Positions 1-10,080 of a DNA stretch of 64,000 bases are shown here, piece after piece. Below the pieces are notes generated by a model that saw only the letters and a list, made by a program, of their open reading frames with translations, was not told the DNA's origin and searched no databases. Made by a program: the position numbers and the translations under genes. The stretch covers positions 3,284,667 through 3,348,666 of the forward strand of contig JADANN010000443.1 of assembly GCA_018806985.1 (NCBI GenBank). Reading direction: 5' to 3'. This DNA comes from Angiostrongylus vasorum. Taxonomy: Eukaryota; Nematoda; Chromadorea; Rhabditida; Metastrongylidae. Numbering within the stretch: position 1 is the stretch's first letter; the number at the start of each line of letters is the position of its first letter.

Positions 1-13
1 GGTAAGTCTCCAA

Positions 14-115
14 AAAAAGAAAAAAATGGAGATTCTGCTGGCGCCAGCACAACTAGTGAAGTCAGACCGTCCAAGTATCCAAGTATTTCCCACAAGACCG
101 ATCATCTATAGTTTA
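14..115 (+). repeat. Family D repeat, 3' fragment
   Basis: The end of the family D repeat that is complete at 4128-4530. The shared part is the 'gtggagatt...gcacaac(c/t)agtga' block followed by 'ccaagtatcc'. The copy is cut at its 5' side. Confidence 0.7.
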
Positions 116-431
116 TTGTTCATCTTGTAAATATTTAATAACATTTCAAAATTCAAAAAAATGCAAATGTTTCATAAGTTTCCTACATAACACTCTACTA
201 CTCATGAATAGCTGAACAGCAGAAACATAACCTCTTTCTGGGATTGGATAAGAGAACTCAGGAAGGAATCTATTAATATCCGCCATATACTAACACACAA
301 TTACCAAATGTTCGCCAGAACGGTAATAGTACAAAATAATCTCACCAAAGCATATAATTATAGCCAAACTATAGGGAAAATCATTTCAAGTGGAACAGGA
401 GTTTTTGAGTGGAACCAGAAATTCATGCCCT

Positions 432-2401
432 TCAGATCTCTTCATCGGATGGCTCAGCCCATTTGCAGTTGAGCACCAGGTGCTCGTCGAAGGTCAGATT
501 TTTTCGCTCAAACATATCGTCGCATATTGGGCAAACTGCTCTGAAGTAAAACACGTGATACTACACGACACATCACCAAAATTACGACTTTTTATTGCTT
601 TTTCTTTAGATTACTATACTTACTGCTTGAATGAGATAGCGATTTGTTTTCCATGAGATTCCAGTAGATGCTCGATTATGTTTCTTTCGTACTGAAAGAA
701 AAAAGATGCCCGAGTTTAATAGAAACACTTTTAAAATGGAAGGATTTTTTTACAAAGATAAGAGCTCTTCCAAACACATTGTTCTCTAATAGAAGAAGGA
801 TAAGCTCAAAAAATACGTAATGAAGACATAACATACTTCACCACAGTATCCACACAGCATAGCACTTTTTCCTGCAAAGTAATTTCTGCACACTCCACGC
901 ATTGCCGTGTCATGATCCATTAGCATATGACGTTGAAGCGACAGGAAGCTGTGGAATCTGAAATGATAAGAATGGTCGTCATTGGCTGTCATCGATGTTA
1001 CGAACTTTTTTTTGATGAAGTAGTTCGAAGTACTAGAGAGAGTACTACACTGATTCCAACGATAACTGGAAACCAGAAGAATTTCTCACCTTTTCGGACA
1101 TTCGTCGCATTTCATCTTCGGAGCCGCGTTCAGCACTTCCAGTGACGAAAATTGGAGCAGTTCTCCATGCATCATCTGAAAACACCAGATGTTTTCTTAT
1201 CACAAATGGATAACTTTAATAACAAAATTTTTTTGTTGAAAGATTTGGTGTAAACGCTGTTATCAGATGCAGTTAAGGACTATAACGAGAATGATGAGTA
1301 CTGATGGTATCGCCGATAGATGGAGATCGGTACTCGCCTGCATATGGATGAGCTTCTCAGACACCTTTACCACTTGGTCGCATAGCCAACAGCACTCGAA
1401 CGATGGTATCAGTTCACACAGAGCCCTGGAACGATTACAATTTACGTAGAAGTCATAGATTATACTTTCACTAGACTTTTTTCACGACGTCAGTTCGACC
1501 TTTCCAGGCTCTGAAGAAGGCGAAACCATCAAAACATCAGCCATTGTGAATCAATAATTGCTGTAATAACAACCTCTTGTTTGCTCATCAAGAAAAAACA
1601 GGGATTATTGATCAATGCCGTGGTTGAAAAAGTCAGTGTTGGGACTAAGGAATATTGATCGTAGGTGGAAAATCTTACCGGTTCAATTCCGTGGCGAATC
1701 TGTAGGACATGGTGACTACCAATCAGGAAGCCAAAGGGGCACTAACCCATGCAACTATATCGAGATCAAGTGACTTGAGGTGGAACTCATGTCGAGTCCA
1801 GCGCTCTTTCGAATGCCTAAGGCAACAGTTTGCAGTGAAAAGAGGTCATTAGTGAGATAGCAAGCATGTCTGCTGGATACGCCATGATACCGCCATTATT
1901 TGTTGGGGCTGACAGTACAGAAATAAGAGGCGGAGCTGGACAAGGGTGATTATGTGAGCAAATTCCCTTCTGAATCAAAGCACCTTCAGATGGAGTTGGA
2001 GAGATGAGTACTGGAAAGAAATTTCTCCAAAAAAGTACGGTAAAGTTTATATCTTGATGTATAATAAAAGTGGGGGACAAATATTATTGAATTAAGTGTG
2101 CTTTGTGGTATTCACGAGCGCACAGAAGGTTGCTGCAAAACTGTTTATTGTTGGTGATGATTTGATGTCTTCGCCTTCTTCAAAGCCGCAGCGAATCAAA
2201 TCGAATCGGGAAATCCACATCAGCTGTTTCTTGCAGTGTGGATGTTCGCTGTCGTCCTCTTCAGTCGAGTCGACTATGGAAATACAGAGTAATTTACTAT
2301 CAATAACATTTTTGTTGAAATAAATAGATACGGCACTTGGCGATGGATTGGAATAATCCTTCACCTTTAAACAAATTTAAGAATTCCTTCATGGAGCTCA
2401 T
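432..2401 (-). CDS. Multi-C2H2 zinc-finger protein gene
   Basis: Exons in transcript order: 2401-2365 (ATG, begins MSSMKEF), 2273-2116 (acidic, DSTEEDDSEH), an unresolved part, then 1425-1338, 1175-1090, 957-837, 691-624 and 540-432 (stop). Phases of the last five exons match at every junction, and so do those of the first two. Four fingers are split by introns: CWLC..H-x4-H, CDEC-x12-H-x4-H, CGYC-x9-H-x4-H, and a terminal CPIC-x13-H-x4-C finger of C2HC type. The last residues are acidic (EPSDEEI). Most 3' splice sites are TTTCAG-like (for example ttctttcag at 692-701). The exon 1338/1175 junction uses a GC donor. C2H2 proteins usually bind nucleic acid, but the C2HC finger could bind protein or ubiquitin. 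The specific function is unknown. One or more exons between 2116 and 1425 are missing from this model; 2043-1900 and 1790-1740 contain weak candidates. Confidence 0.8.
1490..1630 (+). repeat. Penelope-like 3' tail, decayed
   Basis: Carries the tail block seen at 7746, 22020 and 27860: 'acctttccaggctctgaaga', then 'aggcgaa', then 'tttgctcatcaag' and 'ttgatcaatgccg'. The hammerhead core keeps CTGAAGA but the second half is mutated (tcaaaacatcagc in place of ccgaaacgtcagc). It sits upstream of the zinc-finger exon at 1425, within an intron of that gene. Confidence 0.65.
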
Positions 2402-2420
2402 TGTAAACAGTTATGGCTGA
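2402..2420 (-). promoter_or_regulatory. Probable trans-splice acceptor and short 5' leader
   Basis: On the minus strand a TTTTCAG 3' splice site (AG at 2418-2417) lies 15 nt before the ATG at 2401. No donor pairs with it upstream, and another gene ends only about 85 nt away. This is the typical layout of a nematode spliced-leader acceptor. Which leader is used cannot be told from the sequence. Confidence 0.55.
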
Positions 2421-2503
2421 AAACTCCTATCCCGAACAGCCACTGAGTTCTTTTTAGCTCCACCGCTACCCTAAGGTCTTGGATCTTGCCGATTTTTTTT
2501 CGT

Positions 2504-3355
2504 TTAGTCTAGTTTTTCCGTTTGGCGCTGTATAATCATTTCTTCCATTCGCTTTGCGTCGTTTGGAGTTATCATTTCCACTTCATCCATTATTACAGTG
2601 TTCTCTGAAGAACTCCTGAAATAACGCCTTGAAGCCCGATTGATCATTGTTCTCCTGAGAAGTTGTTGAACAATAGAGCGGAGGCACTTCTCAAAGTTAA
2701 TAGAAACTCCCATGAAGTTTACTTCATTGGACACGAATTACCACATCCTAGTCACTTTGTTTGGAGGTTTTATCAAAACCTTTGTTAAGAATACAACATC
2801 ACTTGTATACACATAAAGTGTCGAATAGTTGTAGAACCTATCACCTGAGTTCATTTGCATCAGACAAATCTAACGTTTAAACTATGATTCAGCCGATTTG
2901 AAGTTATTTCGTTCCACACTTTCATTTTAATCTGTTGGTCTTTTTTGTACACCCAGTAGGTGTCATCAGTAATGTTTAGGGAGAAGTTTCTATGGTAGCA
3001 GATTAAACAACTCATATGGGTACAGAACTACCTTTATTTCCCACTACTAAGAGTTCAGAGCGATTCTGTAACATCACAACCTGACTTCTTTTTTCAATAC
3101 CTAGTGCTTTCTTATGTGAACTTCTTCGAACAAAATGGTGAGGCAGAAGCACGAGAGCATGAGTGGAATCACCTGGTCTTCATCGGCAAGTATTCCATTT
3201 GACATTCTGTATACCGCTCAGTTTTATTAAGCAGAGCTGGAAACGATATTTTTTTACATGATTGAGCTGATACAATTGAGGGTTAAAAAACAGTTTACTT
3301 CTATCGAAGGCCGTCGGCATCAAGTCTTTTTCCAAAAGAAAAGTCTCGTTGAAAT
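2504..3355 (-). CDS. 3' end of an unidentified upstream gene
   Basis: Three exons join in phase: 3355-3299 (FNETFLLEKDLMPTAFDR), 3236-3173 (LLNKTERYTECQMEYLPMK) and 2615-2504 (SSSENTVIMDEVEM...EKLD, stop TAA). Splice sites are good: ctctctgcag, atcgtttccag and ggcgttatttcag as acceptors, and GTAAAC and GTGATT as donors. The first intron is 62 nt. More exon-like sequence lies upstream at 3480-3435 (LDNRENITA), joined if a GTGAAG donor is used. The tail is hydrophilic and rich in E, K and M. No known family was recognised. The 87-nt gap to the trans-splice acceptor of the next gene suggests co-transcription with it. Confidence 0.5.
2740..3170. other. No supported feature
   Basis: Lies inside the probable intron between exons 3173 and 2615 of the upstream gene. 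A second in-frame acceptor (acttctcag, about 2657) could lengthen the last exon. No repeat family was recognised. Confidence 0.4.
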
Positions 3356-3717
3356 CTGCAGAGAGAAGCAGTTAAACACTAAAATCATAAAGCACTTTAC
3401 GTAACATCTATGTTGGAGCAATAGAGGCCTTCACGTGCTGTGATATTCTCGCGATTATCAAGAGCTCCGATTTTATTTTTAGAAATAACGGTTGTTAACT
3501 ATGGCATTGGTAACCCCCAAGTAACTTAAATGGGTGCGAAGCAACTTCATTCACTTCCAAGGATTAGCAAGCTCACACAAAAGACGTTAAACACATCACA
3601 TTTCTGGTGCGCTATGCTCTACCAATACTGTTCTAGGTGAGAAGATAGCCATGGGAGCACGGCGCGCTCTCTCATGACGTATGTTTTTATCTTAGCAAAT
3701 CTTTATTGAAGATGTCG

Positions 3718-3800
3718 CTCCTCAATTTGGGAGACCCTGCTGTGGAATGAACAATCGCTGTACATCATGGTATGCCATCCAGGGACACACCTCCAGCTAT
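3718..3800 (-). repeat. Family D repeat, fragment
   Basis: Matches the 5' portion of family D in reverse: 'gggagaccctgctgtgg...aatga', 'tgtacatc' and 'ccagggacacacctcc', as in the copy at 49670-49735. Confidence 0.7.
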
Positions 3801-4127
3801 GGATTGCAGACTATTAGGTTCTTATAAACATTATAGTAAAACCACGGATGGTATTTGTAACGGCGATAGACAGCGATAACTTGCTACACTACACTGGTAT
3901 TTCTAAAGCAAATACAGTATGAGACGATGTAGTGAAAAGTCAGTGCATTCAAGGAAAAGCTGCATATTTTGAATTAAATGCTTTTTAAAAAATAAATTAT
4001 TGACTATTGACAAAATAGGAGAGACATATCGAAACATTTTTCAATGACTATGGTAACAAACCTGCCTACCTCTGAAGCATAGAAGCAGTAACTCTCTCTA
4101 ATGAAGAGATGAGAACACTATCTGTCT

Positions 4128-4530
4128 CAACACCTCCCAACGGTTTACCGCCTCATCGTGGCTGGGAAGTGTTCTTTGATGCCGGGCTGCGATGTACAGC
4201 AGGACGATTCATCCTCCTGGCAGGGTTTCCCAACCTGAGAAGGAGTCAGGCGTTTCCATCAGAAATCCTAGCTAATAGCAAACCAATACCAGGATTCACC
4301 ACCGTCCTGGTATCAAAGTCGCTTAGTTGCAAATCTCCCTCTGGTCCACAAAGAGTGCGACTGCTTGTGGTGGTGAAGACCTGGGGCTGACTTTGCCCAG
4401 GCTGACTTCGAAATTCCAAAGAACTACAATGGCTAAACCAGCAAAATCTACTAAAAAGTGGAGATTGTGCTGAGGCCGGCACAACCAGTGAGGACGGGCC
4501 ATCCAAGTATCCGGGTATCTGTCCCAATAT
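4128..4530 (+). repeat. Family D repeat, near full length
   Basis: Runs from 'aacggtttaccgcctcatcg' to 'ccatccaagtatccgggtat'. Further copies are at 49370-49770 (minus), 53085-53470 (plus), 30414-30620 (partial) and both ends of the window. The ORFs of 93 and 103 codons here are not conserved between copies, so the element appears noncoding. Its class is not known; it could be a 5' part of a LINE or a non-autonomous element. Confidence 0.75.
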
Positions 4531-4594
4531 ATCAGGAAGAATCAGCCTAACCAGCATTGAACGTCATTCATAGAAATGTCAAGAGGTAGCCGAA

Positions 4595-4905
4595 GCTGCA
4601 AATTCGTTTCCTCGCATCCATCTTCCACGAAGGTCTCCTAAGCTTAACATGTGGCTTAGACAGCCGCTTGACAATTTCATCTTCAATGACATTGAATGTT
4701 GGTCGGATCGATTCTCCCTGGAGTCTTGAAATAGCTGGGTCGGAGCGTTCCCAATTGGATCGCAGAGAGTGAACTTTACCAGAAAAATCCGGCACCGAGT
4801 TTCCAACCCCCGAGGGACCACAGGCTTGGTGAGCCGAGCGGGATTGAACCAGCACCGTGCTCATGATGTTCCGGCATTACTCATAGTGCTATCCACCTCC
4901 TTGTT
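4595..4905 (-). repeat. SINE B copy
   Basis: Minus-orientation copy of the tRNA-headed repeat B (see 14440-14815). It has 'tttcctcgcatccatcttcc', 'gtcgatt(c)tccctggagtc' and the tRNA-like head with B box 'gattgaaccagcacc' and A box near 'catagtgctatcc'. Confidence 0.75.
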
Positions 4906-4929
4906 GAAATCATTGATTTAGTTAATACA

Positions 4930-5520
4930 TTATTTTTTTTACATCACCCGTCATCACATCTACTGTTCGGATCTCTGTACTTCATGCACTCGATATATTT
5001 TCAGCCGATTTATCCTCCACAAAGCTCTTCGAACACTTCGCGTGTTGGGATATTTGCAACGATTGTTTGTGGCACCGATAGTGTAGAAAGCCGGCTAAGA
5101 AAATGGCAGAGCATGGGTCTCAGTGTGGCAGTGGATAATACGTGAGCTCGCAGAAATGGCAACCGTGAGTTCAAATCAGGCTTCTGGTCTGGTTTTGCAA
5201 ACGTTTCAGCATCGTTGAGGTTGTATTTCACATAATATCCTGCAATGAAAAATTACTGATTAGTAAATGTAAAGTTGTACATTGTGATTTCGCGTACTGT
5301 TTCGGCTGCTGCTTGTGGATTTGTGTTATCTTTATGAATGTCGTAGAGTCGATTCTCCTTGCAATCTTCGAGATAGCTGAGGAGCGTTCTCGCGTTGATT
5401 GGAGAAGTACGTTGGGTAGGGAGTCGAAGCAACACTTTGCTACCTGATGGACTTCATCATTGACTACCGCGCCACTCTCACACACAGAATAGCTGGTTCC
5501 AATCTAAAAAACACATTTTT
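4930..5520. repeat. Nested fragments of families B and C
   Basis: 4940-4995 resembles the 3' tail of B ('catctactgttcggatc'). 5035-5255 resembles a divergent C copy ending in 'gttttgcaaac...tcagcatcgttga'. 5325-5440 matches the middle of B in minus orientation ('atgtcgtagagtcgattctc' through 'gagcgttctcgcgttgattg'). ORFs here are shadows of repeats. Confidence 0.55.
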
Positions 5521-5589
5521 TTTTCATGATTTTCTGAATTAAACCGGCTCATCCGATTTCTTTTTTCACTACTCGTCTCTGGCTCCCCC

Positions 5590-5795
5590 AGATCAATCCC
5601 GTTGACGGGTGATTGCTAATGGCAAAAGATCGATAGAACTAGCTGAGATACAGACCCGCATGGTGTGGTGGTGAACGCGTTACTCCCCGGAAAGGACAGC
5701 AGTGCGTTCGTTACCCACCATAGGCACCTACGGTCCAGAGTTTTGCAAATATCTCAGCTTCGTTGAAATCTACTAGGTTGTTTAGAAATGATTGA
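5590..5795 (+). repeat. Family C repeat
   Basis: Contains 'gatcaatcccgttgacgggt', 'gacccgcatggtgtggtggt', 'gaacgcgttactccccgg' and 'cagagttttgcaaatatctc'. It is the reverse orientation of the copies at 18992 and 22233. The middle part has tRNA-like A and B box character (tggtgtggtggtgaa; gcgttcgttaccc). Confidence 0.75.
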
Positions 5796-6079
5796 GCGGT
5801 TCAAAATATTTATTGTTTTAATGTCTTTTTTTACCAATAAAATATCCCTTGCCCTTGCAATATTATATATCATTAGGAGTTCCATTTTCTGCTCTTTCTA
5901 ACATGCCTTTATATTTTGTCAAAAGTTACGTTTCTTTTTACCAGTTGTGAGCTTTACAATTTTAGATGTCAAAAAACGACTTTTCGTCACATTGTCTTTT
6001 ATGATTCCCATCACCGACTTTTTATTAACGTCGGCATTGATCAAATAATTCTTTATATTCTTGTTGAGCACACTGAAGA

Positions 6080-6830
6080 TGCTTCGCTTTATCGCCCACC
6101 GTCTGAGAAAGAGTTCAGAAGTCAATACCGAAAATTTAACCGCGAATGGGCCAAAATGGCAAGGACTGCAGGTTTAAAACCATCAGTTATCTCTCAACTC
6201 AAGTGAATTTACCAACATGTCCCGTCCTATACCTACTTATCAAAACTCAAAAAATTAGTATCCAGTGGTGATCTTGTGTCTACCGATCCATCATTATTCA
6301 AGGTTAGACCTATTGTGAGCTGTGTGAACGGACGGACGAATAGGATGACGTGGTTTTTAACTCTAATATTTACCCAGTTGCTAAAACACATTCCTGTCTA
6401 TTTTACGAATACCCAGATGTTTCTGGATCGTCTACGTTTCTAATAGAACGTACGTGATGGAGTCTTTCCACGTGACTGCATCTTATACGAACGTGTCCAA
6501 TGACTCCGCTATCCAATATCCAAGCCATTCTCGAACTCCTTATACAACACGAACAAGCAATGAACATGTATGGCTTGACGATACAGCAGTTGATGGAACT
6601 CTTAGAAATGCTTGAACTGCTCAATCTTCAGATGGTACGGAAAGCACTACGCAAATGTTTCGAGTTGTTGAACGAACAGTCAGAGTATGTCAAGTTTACC
6701 CGACCGAAACCGAAAGAAATCTGGCTTCCACTCCTGAACGTCCAAATTAACCTATCAGAAAATGACTACATTACAAAAATGGTGCCGAAAGCCAAGTAGT
6801 AAAAAACATCTTGGTTCATTACCTCTCCTC
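6080..6830 (+). pseudogene. Penelope-like reverse transcriptase remnant
   Basis: Fragments in several frames match the family in the right order: LYRPPSEKEFRSQYRKF (6090-6140), STDPSLFKVRPIVSCVNG (about 6280-6335), TNTQMFLDRL (about 6405), LIQHEQAMNMYGLT (about 6540), FRWYGKHYA (about 6630), VKFTRPKPKE..LPLLNVQI (about 6690) and KWCRKPSSK (about 6780). 'RPIVSC' is typical of Penelope RTs. At least four frame changes break it. Confidence 0.75.
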
Positions 6831-7036
6831 TCACCCCTCTCACACGAAAAGGGCGCTGTAAGAAACATGCTTCGAACAGCAACCAACGTGTGCACGGGAA
6901 GAGAGCAAGGAGAGGAGTCCCGGAACTTGGCACGGCAAATAGCCATTTCTAATGGCTACGAAACTGTAGCTAGGGATAGGTGTAGGGGAAATCCTAGGCT
7001 CCTAAACGACAACTCTAGCGATAAAAAGGTTCCGTT

Positions 7037-7519
7037 ATGCTGTCCTTCACCTCAAATGAAATAAGTGCAGCTATAACATGTTGCTTGAGAAGGGCCGGTC
7101 TAGAGGACTCGCTAAGAGTAGCTGAAATACTACCGAGCACTCTGAGAAGCCAGCTAGTTCGTAACCGCATGTATGGCTGTCAATGTGCAAGGCAAAATTG
7201 CATAATTTGTCGCAACGGTAGAGATGGTGATTGCATGAGCTCGGGTACAGTTCATCTGCTCTCCTGTAAGGCGTGCGGAGACGAATACATTGACGAAACG
7301 GGTAGACCACTTTGCGTCCGCATAAAAGAACACCTAGTCGGTAAAGTTAAAGTTAAACCAAATACTCCACTAGGCGCGGATGGCTCACAGACACAACGGG
7401 CAAGATTTTGAAGCAGAACTTATAATCCAGGCACAGGAATCGGAAACATCAGCACGCAAAATTCTCGAGGCATTCTGGGTTAATTTCAAGAGTCCGAAAA
7501 TGAACCGCAGAGAGTAATG
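7037..7519 (+). pseudogene. Penelope-like GIY-YIG endonuclease remnant
   Basis: The reading frame from 7037 carries the zinc-binding region (CQCARQNCIICRNG) and the GIY-YIG core as GTVHLLSCKACGDEYIDETG, then RPLCVRIKEH. A +1 frame change near 7380 leads to the C-terminus (DFEAELIIQAQESETSAR..MNRRE, stop about 7516). The usual YIGETG reads YIDETG here. This nuclease domain distinguishes Penelope elements from other retroelements. Confidence 0.8.
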
Positions 7520-7745
7520 CCTTATAATAAGGCGTGATACTGAATAGTATTTAAGCTTGTTATTCTGATGAGAGGGGATATTACTATTCCATGTGAACTC
7601 TTTGCGGTTGCTGTCCACGTGACATATTCACTGAAAGACTCATAGAAAGCAGTGAATGTGCGACGAAGCTATTCTGTGTTCAATATGATTGAAATCTTGG
7701 TTTAGCATTTTCCCTGTTTGGTTAGAGAAGTGTTTGGCTGGGTAG

Positions 7746-7800
7746 ATTGCGGTAAACTTGACCTTTCCAGGCTTTAGGGAAGGCGAAATCCGCCGAAACG
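7746..7800 (+). ncRNA. Decayed hammerhead ribozyme block
   Basis: 'aggcgaaatccgccgaaacg' with 'tcagc' retains stem II (GGCG/CGCC), GAAA and GUC. The first core strand reads CTTTAGGGA instead of CTGANGA, so self-cleavage is not expected. It is the 3' part of the Penelope element. Confidence 0.55.
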
Positions 7801-7899
7801 TCAGCTTGTTCTTGAATAAAGAATAAAATAACACCTTGTGTTTGCTCAATAAGATTATAAATAATTTCTCTTATGAGTTCAAACTCGGTCGTAGTGCAG

Positions 7900-8900
7900 C
7901 ACTGACGGCTTGAAACATTAATGAAGTTTAGAATGAAGGTAGTGTTGGTGAGTCAACAGTGCGAACATGGTTCCGGAAATTCCGATGTGGTGATTTCGAC
8001 CTCGAAGATAAGGAAGGCTGCTGAAGTCCCAATGAACTCGACGACGACTGAAGTCCCAATGAACTCGACTATAAGCCACTAGTGGAAGCAAACAGGCGAA
8101 CAACTGTTCGAGAGCTTGCATAACAGCTCGGCTTAAGCACAGGAACAATTTCCACTTATTGAATCGCATAGGAAAGGCAAAATAAGTCGACAAGTGGGTG
8201 CCGCACGAATTAAAAACGATAACAAAAAAAATCGCTGTTTTGAAGTGTCGTCTGCTCTTATTCTGCGCAACAGAAACTACCCGCTTCTTAATCGAATTGT
8301 AACGTGCGACGAGAGTTGCATTCTGAAAGACAACTGGCGACGGTCAGCTCAATGGATGGATTGCGATCAGGCTTCACAGCACTTCCCAAAGCCGAAATTG
8401 TACCAAAAAAAAGTTATGGTGACTGTTTGGTGGTCTGTAGCTGGGCTGATTCATCACAGCTTTTTGAATCTGGGCGAAACGATTACGGCAGAGAAGTGTT
8501 GCCAATAAGCCGACGAAATGCACTGTAAACTCCAACAATAATGACCGGCATTAGTCAACAGAAAAGGACCAATCCTTCTGCACGACAACGCCCGGCTTCA
8601 CATTGCAGAAGCAGCGCTGCAGAAGTTGAACGAGTTGGACTACAAAACTTCGGCTCATCAGCCATATTCATAGACCTCTTGCCTACCGACTACCACTTCT
8701 TCAAACATCCTGACGGTTTCATTCACGGGAAATGTTTCACCAACCACGATGACGCAAAAAACGCCTTCAACGAATCCATCGCTTCCGGAACTCCAGAATT
8801 TTTATGCAACTGGAATAAATAAACTTGTTTCTCGCAGGCAAAAAATGTGTAAACACAAATGGTGTTTAATTTGACTAATAAAGTCTTGCTTAAAGCAGGT
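7900..8900 (+). mobile_element. Mariner transposon relic
   Basis: Translated fragments follow a mariner transposase: STVRTWFRKFRCGDFDLEDK (about 7940-8010, helix-turn-helix), DKWVPHEL region (about 8190), then 8194-8508 with VTCDES (first D), KPKLYQKKVMVTVWWSVAGL and GETITAEKCCQ, then LLHDNARLHIAE (second D, about 8575) and LPTDYHFFKH (third D, about 8685). The spacing fits the D,D34D class. Several frameshifts, a stop before the third D and a 27-bp tandem duplication at 8021-8069 make it inactive. It resembles cecropia/Hsmar1-type mariners, of which hookworm 'bandit' is a known member. Confidence 0.85.
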
Positions 8901-8994
8901 TAAGGCTTTTTAAATAATATGGTTAAAAACGCTCATTTATTTTCGAACAAGCTAATATATGTACTTCGATGCCGCTGCAGGCTAACGAAGCCTC

Positions 8995-9275
8995 TCATTC
9001 CTGCGGGATCGGGAAATTCGTGCCGAACCTGACCGGGAAAAAATCGCTCTGTTCGTTGCAAGCGGGGAAAGCTCTAGTCCGATTTGTCTCACGGTTCCAG
9101 TGAAAACCGACTCGACCAGCATTCTACAACATCCAAAATGAAATGAAAATCCTCAACTAGCAGCCGAAGCCAGGCGAAGGAGCTGGAATACCTTCATGGA
9201 TGATGGGTGCAAGGGAACCAATCAAATGTGGAAAGTGTTGGGATCCGCACAGTAGATGTGAAAGGTAGATCGTAT
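8995..9275 (+). repeat. SINE B copy without head
   Basis: Plus-orientation copy: 'ccgggaaaaaatcgctctgt', 'gactcgaccagcattctaca', 'aaaatgaaatgaaaatcctc' and 'tgttgggatccgcacagtag' match the body and tail of family B. The tRNA-like head is missing or unrecognisable. Confidence 0.65.
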
Positions 9276-9654
9276 CAAATGAAAAATTGCATATGTTTAT
9301 CACGTGTATCACCTGTAGTCCCACTGATCGTCGAATGACACAAGCTGGCGTTAGTAAATCTATTTTCTTTCTGGAATTTCCACTTCAGCTCACATGTCTT
9401 TTTTTCTAAATTCTTCGTTTACTTCCATCTAGTATATCCTGATATACCCTATGTACTTTGGGCTTAAATGTAAATGTGAAGAGAAAAATGAGTTGCGAAA
9501 CACCAAGCAGGACATTTGATGATATAGGTGACTGTGATTACAAGTCTTCAGTTATTGCCAAACTATCCAACCGTGTCAGAGTCACCATTTGCCAATGTGG
9601 GAACTAGAGTTAGGACAGACGGTCACAAGAAGAATGCCAATGATTGAATAGTAA

Positions 9655-9935
9655 GCGATGAAGCTCTCGGCGTTGATCAATCCTTTAGGGATGCGTCATG
9701 CATTCGACTTCATTAAATACCGTTGGAGGTGACTGAATGCACATCTGGCCTTTAAAATGACTCGCGGTGGCCTACCGATGTATCGAGCCAGGCTGCTATC
9801 CTCCCAGACAAGTCTGGCGCCAATTTGCCGACCCTGGAGAGATGGAAGGCTTGATAGGCCAAGGGCACGGGGACCGATCCCACATCTGTGTTGCATGGCG
9901 CCTCCGACCACTGCGCCACATGCGCCCATTTGGCA
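9655..9935 (-). repeat. SINE A copy
   Basis: Minus-orientation copy starting 'gaagctctcggcgttgatca' and ending with the tRNA-like head (B box rc 'gggaccgatcccac', A box rc 'cactgcgccacatgcgcc'). It lies about 100 bp beyond the globin poly(A) signal. Confidence 0.8.
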
Positions 9936-10034
9936 AGTATAGGATTCGATTTCTTGGATTACTGGTGCGCACTATTGTGTTCAGTGAGAAGATTTAGCCA
10001 TTGTAAAAAGTGTTATACTACAGTAAGTAGTCAC

Positions 10035-10040
10035 TTTATT
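10035..10040 (-). promoter_or_regulatory. Poly(A) signal of the globin gene
   Basis: AATAAA on the minus strand, 41 nt after the globin stop codon. Confidence 0.7.
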
Positions 10041-10080
10041 TTTGTTACAATATGTAACAATCTATGATAAATATATATAT

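Larger units (their letters stand above)
5990..7866 (+). mobile_element. Penelope-like retroelement, degraded
   Basis: Starts near 'ttattaacgtcggcattgat' with '...attctttatattcttgttga' and ends at 7866 with '...tttgctcaataagattataa'. The two ends are inverted repeats of each other, as in the short copy at 27560-27985. Between them lie reverse transcriptase fragments, a GIY-YIG region and a hammerhead-like block at 7746-7800. Frameshifts and stops throughout show that it is dead. Penelope-like elements move by target-primed reverse transcription and are often tailed by hammerhead motifs. Confidence 0.8.

Noticed and set aside
4246..4557. Open frames of 93-103 codons on both strands
   Set aside because: They lie wholly in the family D repeat and are not conserved in the copies at 49.4 and 53.1 kb.
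9757..9997. Three overlapping plus frames in the SINE A at 9.7 kb
   Set aside because: The same translations recur in every A copy with stops and shifts; they reflect the repeat, not a protein.
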